18,916 bases of DNA from contig CANCXY010000032.1 in NCBI GenBank assembly GCA_947381875.1, forward strand, positions 1-18,916, read 5' to 3'. A program made the position numbers and the translations under genes. Below the pieces are notes generated by a model, which worked only from the letters and a program-made list of their open reading frames with translations, had not been told where the DNA came from and did not search any database. This document shows positions 7,908 through 14,259 of the stretch, piece after piece. How positions within the stretch are numbered: the stretch's first letter is position 1; the number at the start of each line of letters is the position of its first letter. This stretch comes from an uncultured Clostridia bacterium. GTDB lineage: Bacteria > Bacillota > Clostridia > Oscillospirales > Ruminococcaceae.

Positions 7908-7916
7908 CTTTTTCGA

Positions 7917-7930
7917 GGGGGGGGGGGGGG
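7917..7930 (+). repeat. Poly-G tract (14 G)
   Basis: An uninterrupted run of 14 G bases about 50 bp upstream of the methyltransferase-like gene, next to repeat A3. It could be a slipping tract that changes promoter spacing, or an assembly artefact. Confidence 0.8.
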
Positions 7931-7987
7931 TTGCGTTTTCTATAGCTGGCATTCAAATATCAGAATATATTTTCCGGGATGGTAAAT

Positions 7988-8527
7988 ATGCTCCGCAAAC
8001 ATATTGTAATTTTAGAGAGTTTCCTCGAAAAGCTGAAAGGGGAACAGATTGCCTCCATACTGGACGCGGGCAGCGGCGGGACAAGCCTTTCCGCTATCGT
8101 GAAGCATTTCCCCGGCGCAAAAATTGACGCCGTGGTTTATCCCGGCGACCAGAGGAAAATCCGCACCATTCTTCCCGTCCGAGAGGAAACGGGCGCGGAT
8201 ATTCAGATTTTGGAAAAAGATATTTGCCATGAGGAATTTTCTAAAAGCTATGATTTGATTACAGCGCACCTTCTGTTGGGGGAAGCAGCCAAGTTTGGAA
8301 ATCGGTTTGAAACGATGCTGGAACGGCTGCTGGCGGCTGATTTCCGATATTTGATTATCATTGACTATTTGGAAGACCCCAGTGTCAATGAGCGGGAAAT
8401 TCTGCGGTTGTGTGAAGAACGCGGGTTGCAAATTCTTGTCAGGCAATGCCTGAAAAATGAATCGCCCCAGACTTGGGAAAATTTTACAGGGGTACATAAC
8501 TTTGGATACTTGATTTGTCAGGCTTGA
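7988..8527 (+). CDS. Small class I SAM-dependent methyltransferase-like protein
   Basis: A 179-aa soluble protein that looks like a compact Rossmann-fold methyltransferase. ILDAGSGGTSLSAIVKHFP near residue 25 resembles the glycine-rich motif I that binds SAM, followed by a strand (AKIDAVVYPGD), a YDLITAHLLLGEA segment resembling motif IV, and LIIIDYLED. The substrate is unknown. The start is uncertain: ATG 7988 has GGGATGG 5 nt upstream, while the in-frame ATG 7979 lacks a site. AT content is higher than in glgBCDA, and the gene sits alone between a Family A repeat with a poly-G tract and a bidirectional terminator, which would suit recent acquisition. I see no operon partner. Confidence 0.65.
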   Translation: MLRKHIVILESFLEKLKGEQIASILDAGSGGTSLSAIVKHFPGAKIDAVVYPGDQRKIRTILPVREETGADIQILEKDICHEEFSKSYDLITAHLLLGEAAKFGNRFETMLERLLAADFRYLIIIDYLEDPSVNEREILRLCEERGLQILVRQCLKNESPQTWENFTGVHNFGYLICQA

Positions 8528-8541
8528 ATCAAAGCCAAAAG

Positions 8542-8576
8542 GGCTGCCACATGCGGAAACATGCGGCAGCCTTTTT
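8542..8576. terminator. Bidirectional terminator shared by convergent genes
   Basis: GGCTGCC/GGCAGCC stem extended by CATG/CATG across one mismatch, with TTTTT on the plus-strand side and AAAA before it, which gives a TTTT tail on the minus strand. It lies between the methyltransferase-like gene and the converging XRE regulator. Confidence 0.85.
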
Positions 8577-8589
8577 GTATACCATACAA

Positions 8590-8925
8590 TCATGGGGTGT
8601 CAAACTTGTCCAGTGCCATTTTGGATGCTTTGAGAATATCGGACAGAATGCGGAGCTGCTTCGGCGTACAGGAGCCAATCACTTCATTGATTTCATGGCA
8701 GGCGGCGCCTGCTTCTATAGCCCTGTCGCTCAACAAATCATCTGTTGACACCTCCAATACCCTTGCAATATCCACCAGTACCGGGAGGCTTAGCCGGGTA
8801 TTGCCCGTCTCAATATGGCTCATATGCGTTTGGGAAATCCATACCCGCTCCGCCAACTGCTCCTGTGAAAGCCCTTTTGCGTTGCGGCACCTTCGGATCC
8901 GCTGGCCTATCTGGTAATAATCCAT
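8590..8925 (-). CDS. XRE-family helix-turn-helix transcriptional regulator
   Basis: A 111-aa cytoplasmic DNA-binding protein. It starts MDYYQIGQRIRRCRNAKGLSQ, followed by the Cro/CI-type helix-turn-helix (LSQEQLAERVWISQTHMSHIETG, about residues 18-40), the conserved LSLPVLVDIARVLEVSTDDLL and a short C-terminal helical tail with no sensor domain. The start is ambiguous. ATG 8925 fits the family N-terminus; an in-frame GTG at 8955 would add ten residues. Neither has a well-spaced ribosome binding site. It is divergent from the zinc-ribbon gene, and the intervening 9031-9065 palindrome is a candidate operator. Likely a local repressor; target not proven. Confidence 0.88.
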   Translation of the reverse strand: MDYYQIGQRIRRCRNAKGLSQEQLAERVWISQTHMSHIETGNTRLSLPVLVDIARVLEVSTDDLLSDRAIEAGAACHEINEVIGSCTPKQLRILSDILKASKMALDKFDTP

Positions 8926-8997
8926 CCTCTCATCGCTGCTCTGGGTGTAATTCACTCCTGCATCACCGCCTACACAGTTTATTTTTTTCGATAGTAC

Positions 8998-9026
8998 TTG
9001 AATTATAAGGGCGATTGTTGTATTAT
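8998..9026 (+). promoter_or_regulatory. Promoter of zinc-ribbon protein gene
   Basis: TTGAAT (8998-9003), a 17-bp spacer and TATTAT (9021-9026), with an inferred start near 9033. A TATAAT on the opposite strand (9002-9007) overlaps it and could be the -10 of the divergent XRE gene, so the two promoters may interfere. Confidence 0.6.
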
Positions 9027-9030
9027 TTTA

Positions 9031-9065
9031 TTAACTGAAAAGGCCGATATCGCCTATACAGTTAA
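9031..9065. promoter_or_regulatory. Nested palindrome at the zinc-ribbon gene start site
   Basis: TTAACTG (9031-9037) and CAGTTAA (9059-9065) flank an inner AGGC-GATATC-GCCT near-palindrome, spanning the inferred transcription start and ending 2 bp before the AAAGGAG site. It could be an operator for the neighbouring XRE protein or an mRNA hairpin. Confidence 0.5.
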
Positions 9066-9082
9066 TGAAAGGAGTGTTTTGT

Positions 9083-9718
9083 GTGAACAAACTGACAAAC
9101 TGTAAGACTTGCGGCGCTGAAATTGCCGCCTCGGCCAAGGTGTGCCCATCCTGCGGCGCAAAACAGAAAAAGCCCGTGTACCTGCGGCCATGGTTTTATA
9201 TTCTGCTCTTTTTCGCCGTGGGCCTCATCGGGACAGCGCTGTCCGAACCAGACAGCACCACCTCCGACAGCGGCGTTTCCTCTGAATCCAAGACCCCATC
9301 CTCTGCCGCCTCCGTGAGTTCTTCCTCGGAACTCAGCCCGTTTGAGGGTGACTGCGGCATCACAGCCAGCGCGGAAATCGGGCCAAATATCATCAATCTC
9401 CCCGAAATAAGCATGGAAATAACCAACACAACCGATAAAGATATTTCCGCTATCCAATTTTATATCGTGCCATATGATGTATATGGCGATAAGGTCACAG
9501 GCTTTTATTCCCAGGAAAAATTATCCACCGACACTACTCTTTCCGCGGGCAGCAGTAATACTATAAGCTGGCAGCTTCTGGAACAAAGTACCTACGATGT
9601 GGACTTATATATCTATAGCGTATATTTTTCGGATGGGACAGAGTGGGGCAACAGGAAAGCCTCTAAAAGCACAATTCTCAAAGAAGGTGTCCCGGTTGAG
9701 GTGACAGTAAATTCCTGA
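9083..9718 (+). CDS. Zinc-ribbon, single-pass membrane protein with DUF5780-like C-terminal domain
   Basis: A 211-aa protein. An N-terminal zinc ribbon (C7, C10, C21, C24 in a CxxC-N10-CxxC arrangement) is followed by one transmembrane helix (about residues 37-53). A Ser/Thr-rich linker leads to a beta-rich domain of about 120 residues (ISAIQFYIVPYDVYGDKV, YIYSVYFSDGTEWGN) that resembles DUF5780-type domains; that family assignment is from memory. By topology the ribbon would be cytoplasmic and the C-terminal domain external. The GTG at 9083 is chosen because AAAGGAG (9068-9074) lies 8 nt upstream; the ATG at 9065 overlaps that site. Function unknown. It has its own promoter and terminator, so it is monocistronic. 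Confidence 0.8.
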   Translation: MNKLTNCKTCGAEIAASAKVCPSCGAKQKKPVYLRPWFYILLFFAVGLIGTALSEPDSTTSDSGVSSESKTPSSAASVSSSSELSPFEGDCGITASAEIGPNIINLPEISMEITNTTDKDISAIQFYIVPYDVYGDKVTGFYSQEKLSTDTTLSAGSSNTISWQLLEQSTYDVDLYIYSVYFSDGTEWGNRKASKSTILKEGVPVEVTVNS

Positions 9719-9752
9719 GCAAAATTTCCAACATATTCCATATAATAGAACG

Positions 9753-9786
9753 GCGGCTGTACAGGAGTTTCCTGTACAGCCGCTTT
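9753..9786 (+). terminator. Terminator after zinc-ribbon gene
   Basis: Perfect 14-bp stem GCGGCTGTACAGGA/TCCTGTACAGCCGC with a 3-nt loop, then TTTCCGTT. The T-tract is weak but the stem is very strong. It insulates the following ABC transporter operon. Confidence 0.8.
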
Positions 9787-9817
9787 CCGTTAAAACACAT
9801 AAGCAATTTTTTTGCAA

Positions 9818-9831
9818 TCTTTATGAAATCT
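9818..9831 (+). promoter_or_regulatory. TCT-N8-TCT motif, candidate binding site of the lantibiotic-type response regulator
   Basis: TCT (9818-9820), eight bases, TCT (9829-9831). This is the spacing described for the NisR box of the nisin system. It covers about -40 to -27 of the promoter inferred from TATTAT at 9846-9851, close to the functional NisR position at nisA. One copy only, so a chance match cannot be excluded. Confidence 0.45.
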
Positions 9832-9845
9832 TCAAAATTGTCCAG

Positions 9846-9851
9846 TATTAT
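9846..9851 (+). promoter_or_regulatory. Candidate -10 box of the lanFEG operon
   Basis: TATTAT, with no good -35 hexamer 17 bp upstream (ATGAAA), which suits an activator-dependent promoter. The inferred start is near 9858, 25 nt before the first gene, whose AAAGGTGG site lies at 9868-9875. Confidence 0.45.
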
Positions 9852-9882
9852 CAAGACACATTCAAAGAAAGGTGGTCCTGAT

Positions 9883-10590
9883 ATGAACCATATCCTACAA
9901 ACAGCCGACCTTTGCAAAAATTTCAAAGGGCAAATGGCGGTCGACCATGTATCACTGAACATTGCAAAAAATTCCGTATACGGCCTGTTGGGGCCGAATG
10001 GGGCCGGAAAATCCACCATCTTAAAAATGATCACAGGCATCCTCCGCCCCACCTCCGGCACCATCCAATTTGACGGCCATCCCTGGAGCCGCGCCGATTT
10101 GGCGCATATCGGCGCTTTAATCGAAATGCCGCCGCTCTATGAAAATCTGTCGGCTTACGAAAACCTGAAAGCCCGGACATTGGCCTTGGGGCTTCCCGAA
10201 AACCGCATCAAAACGGTGCTGGAAACCGTGCATCTTGAGGATACCGGTAAAAAACGGGCAGGCCATTTCTCTTTGGGGATGAAACAGCGGCTTGGTATCG
10301 CCCTTGCGCTGCTGTCACAGCCCAAACTGCTTATTTTGGATGAACCAACAAACGGACTGGACCCGATTGGGATTCAGGAACTGCGCGAGCTTATCAGGAG
10401 CTTTCCGCAAAAAGGGATCACCGTTATATTGTCCAGCCATATCCTTTCCGAAGTCGAACAAATCGCGGATCACATTGGTATTATATCCGCCGGGCGGCTG
10501 GGCTATGAAGGTGAAATCCATAAAGATAATGATTTAGAGCGCATTTTTATGGATGTGGTTGGCGCACGCAGGGAAGGAGGACATCAATAA
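9883..10590 (+). CDS. lanF: Lantibiotic-immunity ABC transporter, ATP-binding subunit (LanF type)
   Basis: A 235-aa ATPase of the NisF/SpaF/EpiF group, which powers export of lantibiotics from the membrane. Walker A is GPNGAGKST (37-45), signature FSLGMKQR (129-136), Walker B LLILDEP (149-155), D-loop NGLD (157-160) and H-loop His186. The Q-loop position reads IGALIEMPPLYENL with Glu81 in place of Gln; this E-loop is a known hallmark of lantibiotic-immunity ATPases. ATG 9883 is chosen for AAAGGTGG upstream; the ATG at 9823 has no such site and lies before the inferred transcription start. The stop overlaps the next start by 1 bp (TAATG). No precursor peptide or LanB/C/M gene is nearby, so it is a stand-alone resistance transporter, comparable to CprABC of Clostridioides difficile. 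Confidence 0.93.
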   Translation: MNHILQTADLCKNFKGQMAVDHVSLNIAKNSVYGLLGPNGAGKSTILKMITGILRPTSGTIQFDGHPWSRADLAHIGALIEMPPLYENLSAYENLKARTLALGLPENRIKTVLETVHLEDTGKKRAGHFSLGMKQRLGIALALLSQPKLLILDEPTNGLDPIGIQELRELIRSFPQKGITVILSSHILSEVEQIADHIGIISAGRLGYEGEIHKDNDLERIFMDVVGARREGGHQ

Positions 10591-11321
10591 TGCCTGGTAT
10601 CATGCGTTCAGAACTGCTTAAAATGCGGCACAGCTTTTCCATGAAGGCGATTTTCGCCGCTCCGCTGGCAACGGTGTTTATTGGCTTTGTATTGAGCAGC
10701 CACGCGGTACAGTATTCGGCTTACAACTGGTGGTATACGATGATCCTCCCCATTGTGATTGCTTTATGGGGCGCCGGTACGGTTGTCCGCGAAAAAAATA
10801 TGGGGCTGCAAAACATTGTTTGCCTGCCGTTCCCCTCTGAAAAAATATGGATAGGCAAGGGAATTTCCTTAGCTGTTATGCTTTTTATCAGCAGCTTGTG
10901 TATGTGGGGGCTCACCACTGTAGTGGCAAATTTTACAGTTAGGAATCTCTCGCTATGGGACAGTTTGATCGGCTGCCTGCTGCTGTTTCTCACCTATTTG
11001 TGGCAGTTTCCTTTTATTATGCTAATGGCGGATAAAACGGGGTATCTTCCCTCTGTGCTAATTTCTTTCGGCGGGAATATTATCTTATCCTCTATCTGCG
11101 CGGAAAAAGCGTGGTTTTGGATGATTCCCTATGCTATCCCGGCCCGTGTTGTCTGCCCCTTTTTTAAGATGCGTCCGAATGGCCTTCCTATTGAAACAAG
11201 CTCCCCGCTGCTGGATATTGCGCCTGTCTTCCCTGCCCTTGCAATTAGCCTGTTGTTGGCCGCTGCCGCCTTCTGGGGCTGCTCTAAACTATTGGGGAAA
11301 GGGGGCAAAACGCATGACTGA
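10590..11321 (+). CDS. lanE: Lantibiotic-immunity ABC transporter permease (MutE/EpiE type)
   Basis: A 243-aa integral membrane protein with about six predicted helices. The N-terminus MRSELLKMRHSFSMK, NWWYTMILP and TVVREKNMGLQNIVCLPFP are typical of the MutE/EpiE permeases that pair with a LanG permease and a LanF ATPase. It starts one base inside the lanF stop codon, with GGAAGGAGG upstream, and overlaps lanG by 8 bp, so the three subunits are tightly coupled. The usual length for the family is about 240-250. Substrate specificity (which lantibiotic or cationic peptide) cannot be read from sequence. Confidence 0.88.
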   Translation: MPGIMRSELLKMRHSFSMKAIFAAPLATVFIGFVLSSHAVQYSAYNWWYTMILPIVIALWGAGTVVREKNMGLQNIVCLPFPSEKIWIGKGISLAVMLFISSLCMWGLTTVVANFTVRNLSLWDSLIGCLLLFLTYLWQFPFIMLMADKTGYLPSVLISFGGNIILSSICAEKAWFWMIPYAIPARVVCPFFKMRPNGLPIETSSPLLDIAPVFPALAISLLLAAAAFWGCSKLLGKGGKTHD

Positions 11322-12066
11322 GTATATCCATTATTTGAAAAGCGATTTATACAAATCGCGTCATTCCAGCTTTTTTGCGGTGCATATCCTTTTTGCTGTG
11401 TTGGGCGCGGCTATGATGCTCCTCTATGCAAGTATTTCTAAAAGTGACGACATCAATAAATTGGCTGCTTATTTTCAAATTATGGCTGTCTCTTTTCCAT
11501 TTGCCATCAGCATTGCCTGTTACGTTGCGGCGGAACAGGAGGCAAAAGCCGGACATTCTCAAAACATATTAACGCTTCCGCACAGAAACAGGGCGGCGCT
11601 CTCTAAGCTGACAATTTTACTTGTGTCCGGCCTCTTTGCCGTCGTATTGAGCAGCATACTATTTGGCGCGCTGTTCCCTCTGGCCGGGGGAACAACAAAA
11701 ATTTCCTTCCGATTTTATACAGGAATCCCGCTTATTCTTTGGGGGAGCAATATTTTCCTGTACGGCATCCATTTTGTCTTGGCTTTCCGTTTTGGTAAAA
11801 ACATGGGAATCGGGTTCGGCGTATTGGGAAGCCTGCTTTCCGCGCTTCTTCAAACAGGGTTGGGTACAGGGATCTGGTTTGTTATCCCCTATGGATGGGG
11901 TGTCCGCTTTTCCTCTTACGCGCTCGAAACAGCATTCGGCCTGCTGTCGCCGGATAGAAGGGGGGTGAATTTTGGAAGTATCTTTTGTGTGCTGTCCACC
12001 TGTGCTATAATAGGATGTGTGATTTTCTGGTTTTCCCGATACAGTGGAAACCGGCCAGACGATTAA
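11314..12066 (+). CDS. lanG: Lantibiotic-immunity ABC transporter permease (MutG type)
   Basis: A 250-aa membrane protein with about six helices: a cytoplasmic YLKSDLYKSRHSSFF start, then FFAVHILFAVLGAAMMLLY, and later helices ending in CVLSTCAIIGCVIFWF. It is the second permease of the LanFEG complex. The ATG at 11314 overlaps the lanE stop by 8 bp; an upstream open frame from 11131 lies inside lanE and is a shadow. A GGGG-rich stretch in the end of lanE serves as its ribosome binding site. The 3' end contains an internal promoter for the regulator genes and one arm of an inverted repeat, so this coding end is under double use. Confidence 0.88.
   Translation: MTEYIHYLKSDLYKSRHSSFFAVHILFAVLGAAMMLLYASISKSDDINKLAAYFQIMAVSFPFAISIACYVAAEQEAKAGHSQNILTLPHRNRAALSKLTILLVSGLFAVVLSSILFGALFPLAGGTTKISFRFYTGIPLILWGSNIFLYGIHFVLAFRFGKNMGIGFGVLGSLLSALLQTGLGTGIWFVIPYGWGVRFSSYALETAFGLLSPDRRGVNFGSIFCVLSTCAIIGCVIFWFSRYSGNRPDD
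12003..12011 (+). promoter_or_regulatory. Internal extended -10 promoter for the regulator-kinase pair
   Basis: TGCTATAAT inside the 3' end of lanG, a full extended -10. The -35 region (TTTTGT at 11983-11988) is weak. The inferred start is near 12018, giving a leader of about 72 nt to the response regulator. It would let the two-component pair be expressed apart from the transporter. Confidence 0.55.
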
Positions 12067-12077
12067 AACCAGAAAAT
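12022..12077 (+). other. Perfect 13-bp inverted repeat spanning the lanG stop and preceding the regulator
   Basis: ATTTTCTGGTTTT (12022-12034) and AAAACCAGAAAAT (12065-12077) with a 30-nt loop. The lanG stop lies at the second arm and the next gene's TGGAGGTG site abuts it. A competing fold GGTTTTCC/GGAAACC (12029-12053) uses part of the first arm. There is no T-tract, so it is not a terminator. Confidence 0.6.
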
Positions 12078-12089
12078 GGAGGTGCAATC

Positions 12090-12749
12090 ATGGCGCATAT
12101 ATTGGTGGTAGATGACGATACGGCCATGCTCCAGCTTGTCCGGCGTGTTTTAGAAAAGGACCAGCATTGTGTCACGCTGCAATCAGACGCCAAAGCCGCC
12201 ATACAAATGGATTTTTCAAAATACGGCCTGATCCTGCTGGACGTTATGATGCCGGGAATGGATGGTTTTACACTTTGCAACCTGATTCGCGGCCGCGTAG
12301 ATTGCCCGATTATTTTTTTGACTGCCAAAACGCAGGAAAGTGAAATTGTGCAGGGGTTGGGTCTGGGCGCGGACGACTACATTACAAAGCCCTTTGGAAC
12401 GGGTGAACTTCGGGCGCGGGTAAACGCTCATCTGCGGCGGGACGTGCGGGAGAAGAAAAACAGCTTTTCCATATCCGGCGTCGTTTTTCATCTCAACGCA
12501 AAGGAAGCGGAGGTGCAGTCAAAAAGGATTCCATTCACAAAAAGCGAGTATGAAATTTGCGCGTACCTGGCGCGGTATCATGGGCAGACATTTACGCGGG
12601 AACAAATCTATGAGGCGGTTTTCGGCTTCGACGGGGAAAGCGACAGTTCCGTTATTTCCACGCATATCAAAAACATTCGCGGGAAATTGGCGGAATTTCA
12701 TCTTTCAACAATCGAAACAGTTTGGGGGGTTGGGTATAAATGGGTGTGA
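12090..12749 (+). CDS. OmpR/PhoB-type response regulator of the lantibiotic-immunity module (NisR/CprR-like)
   Basis: A 219-aa regulator. The receiver domain (residues 1 to about 115) has the acidic pocket DDD at 8-10, phospho-acceptor Asp51 (ILLDVMMPGMDG), Thr in FLTAK and Lys in ITKPFG. The C-terminal winged helix ends in TVWGVGYKWV. The ATG at 12090 follows TGGAGGTG. It lies 23 bp after lanG and overlaps the kinase gene by 10 bp. By analogy with NisR and CprR it should activate the transporter operon, and the TCT-N8-TCT motif upstream of lanF is the best candidate target. Autoregulation from the internal promoter is possible. Confidence 0.9.
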   Translation: MAHILVVDDDTAMLQLVRRVLEKDQHCVTLQSDAKAAIQMDFSKYGLILLDVMMPGMDGFTLCNLIRGRVDCPIIFLTAKTQESEIVQGLGLGADDYITKPFGTGELRARVNAHLRRDVREKKNSFSISGVVFHLNAKEAEVQSKRIPFTKSEYEICAYLARYHGQTFTREQIYEAVFGFDGESDSSVISTHIKNIRGKLAEFHLSTIETVWGVGYKWV

Positions 12750-14098
12750 GGAAACTGCATACTGTTTTTATGGCGTATGCGATATTTCTTGCGCTTGGTG
12801 TCTGCCTCGTCGTCCTCATCAATGGGGCTGTCTATCTCTTAGGTGTTGAAACGGGATATATATATCCTCTGAACAAAGTGAGCGCGGAAGTTGAAAACGC
12901 AAGAAAAGCGCTGCAAAGCAAAGCTCAAATCACGGGGAATGATATACCGCCTCTCTGTGAATACGTCCTTTTTGCGGGGGACGGCGATTATAAAAGCGGG
13001 TCTATCAGCCGGGAAGCTTCTATTCCTATTTGGGAAACCTGTATGGAAAACAATGAGACAAGCGGAAAACCTTATCTGTATACTGTGATAAACAGAGAGC
13101 ATGAAACACTGATTTTACGATACCGAATGACAGCCCAATTCCACAACCCGCTGCTGCATACAATCTTCCCTTCGGCAGATTGGGTTTTAATTGCGGTTAT
13201 TCTATTGGAAACCCTGTTCCTTTTGATTTTTTTATCCCATATATTTGGAAAATATCTAAGAAATAAAATAGATATTTTGCTGTCTGTGGTAAGGAAAATT
13301 GAACAGAAGGATTTGGATTTTGAGATTCAGAAAAGCCAGCTCTATGAAATCGACCTGACGCTTGACGCGCTCGGCCATATGAAGCAGGCGCTGAAAAAAT
13401 CCCTTTCCGAACAATGGCAGGCGGAAAAACTGCGTCGGGAGCAGATTTCCGCATTGGCGCATGACCTGAAAACGCCATTGACAATCATCCGCGGCAACAC
13501 GGAATTGTTGTATGATACCGCTTTGACAACCGAACAGCGGGAATGCGCGGATTACATCACAGACAGCTATGGGCAAATGCAAATCTATATCAAAGCCCTG
13601 ATAGATATGTCTAAGGCGGCAGCGGGGTATCCGCTTCATCGGGAAACTTTTCCACTGCCCGATTACTTCGCGCAGATAAAAGTATCTATAGACGCTTTGT
13701 GCAATACAAAGAAAATCCGTTTGAACATGAACACAGACAGCATCCCGCCGCAGCTAACAGCGGATAAGGTTTTATTGGGGCGCGCTATCCTGAATATCGT
13801 AAACAACGCGCTGGACTATTCCCCGCCGGGCGGTACACTGCATGTAGACGTTTCGGGAGAAGATGGTTTTGTAAAGATTTGCGTTATAGACGAGGGGCCG
13901 GGCTTTTCTCAGGAGGCTTTGACGCACGCAAAAGAACAGTTTTATATGGCGGACCTCAGCCGGGGTTCCGCACAGCATTTTGGCATGGGGCTTTATATCG
14001 CGGATTCTATTGCCGCCCAGCATGGCGGAGAGCTGACGGTAGAAAACGCAAGCGAAACCGGAGGCGCAAGGGTCACACTCAAACTGCCATTTTCGTGA
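12740..14098 (+). CDS. Membrane sensor histidine kinase of the lantibiotic-immunity module (NisK/CprK-like)
   Basis: A 452-aa sensor kinase. TM1 (about residues 9-34), an extracytoplasmic domain of about 110 residues, TM2 (about 147-169) and a HAMP-like linker precede the DHp domain with the H-box SALAHDLKTPLTII (His241). The catalytic domain follows with NIVNNALDYS (N-box, about 350), DEGPGF (about 383) and FGMGLYI (about 414). A single large external domain between two helices is the layout of NisK/SpaK kinases that sense lantibiotics directly. It overlaps the regulator by 10 bp. The sensing ligand is inferred from the transporter next to it. Confidence 0.9.
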   Translation: MGVRKLHTVFMAYAIFLALGVCLVVLINGAVYLLGVETGYIYPLNKVSAEVENARKALQSKAQITGNDIPPLCEYVLFAGDGDYKSGSISREASIPIWETCMENNETSGKPYLYTVINREHETLILRYRMTAQFHNPLLHTIFPSADWVLIAVILLETLFLLIFLSHIFGKYLRNKIDILLSVVRKIEQKDLDFEIQKSQLYEIDLTLDALGHMKQALKKSLSEQWQAEKLRREQISALAHDLKTPLTIIRGNTELLYDTALTTEQRECADYITDSYGQMQIYIKALIDMSKAAAGYPLHRETFPLPDYFAQIKVSIDALCNTKKIRLNMNTDSIPPQLTADKVLLGRAILNIVNNALDYSPPGGTLHVDVSGEDGFVKICVIDEGPGFSQEALTHAKEQFYMADLSRGSAQHFGMGLYIADSIAAQHGGELTVENASETGGARVTLKLPFS

Positions 14099-14106
14099 TC
14101 CTGTCC

Positions 14107-14135
14107 TTGCCATCCCTTTCCGGCGGTGCTATAAT
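14107..14135 (+). promoter_or_regulatory. Promoter of the Agr-like kinase-regulator operon
   Basis: TTGCCA (14107-14112), a 17-bp spacer and TATAAT (14130-14135) preceded by TGC (extended -10). It starts only 8 bp after the previous gene's stop, with an inferred start near 14142. It is one of the strongest promoters in the window and separates this operon from the lanFEG module. Confidence 0.8.
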
Positions 14136-14152
14136 AATTTTGCCGAAGTGCC

Positions 14153-14205
14153 GGGGCCGCAGAGATATTTCCGTGTATTCCCCGCCCTGCGGGTGGAGAA
14201 TACAC
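14153..14205 (+). repeat. Family B hairpin, copy B2 with shared flank (Agr-like operon leader)
   Basis: GTGTATTCCCCGCCC/GGGTGGAGAATACAC (14173-14205, loop TGC) with one mismatch and one G-U pair. The flank GGGGCCGCAGAGATATTTCC (14153-14172) is nearly identical to the flank before copy B4, so the repeat unit is longer than the hairpin. It lies in the predicted 5' leader. Confidence 0.8.
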
Positions 14206-14259
14206 GGCGCTCCTTTTTGGGCACTCCCGCAAAATATTGTGAAAGCGATTTGTGCCGCT

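Noticed and set aside
9741..9746. TATAAT after the zinc-ribbon gene as the lanFEG promoter
   Set aside because: No -35 at the right distance, and the strong terminator at 9753-9786 would stop it before lanF.
14099..14259. Hidden AgrD-like or lantibiotic precursor peptide
   Set aside because: I checked 14099-14259 and 16341-16500 for short peptides with a leader and Cys/Ser/Thr core and found none; these stretches hold promoters and Family B hairpins.
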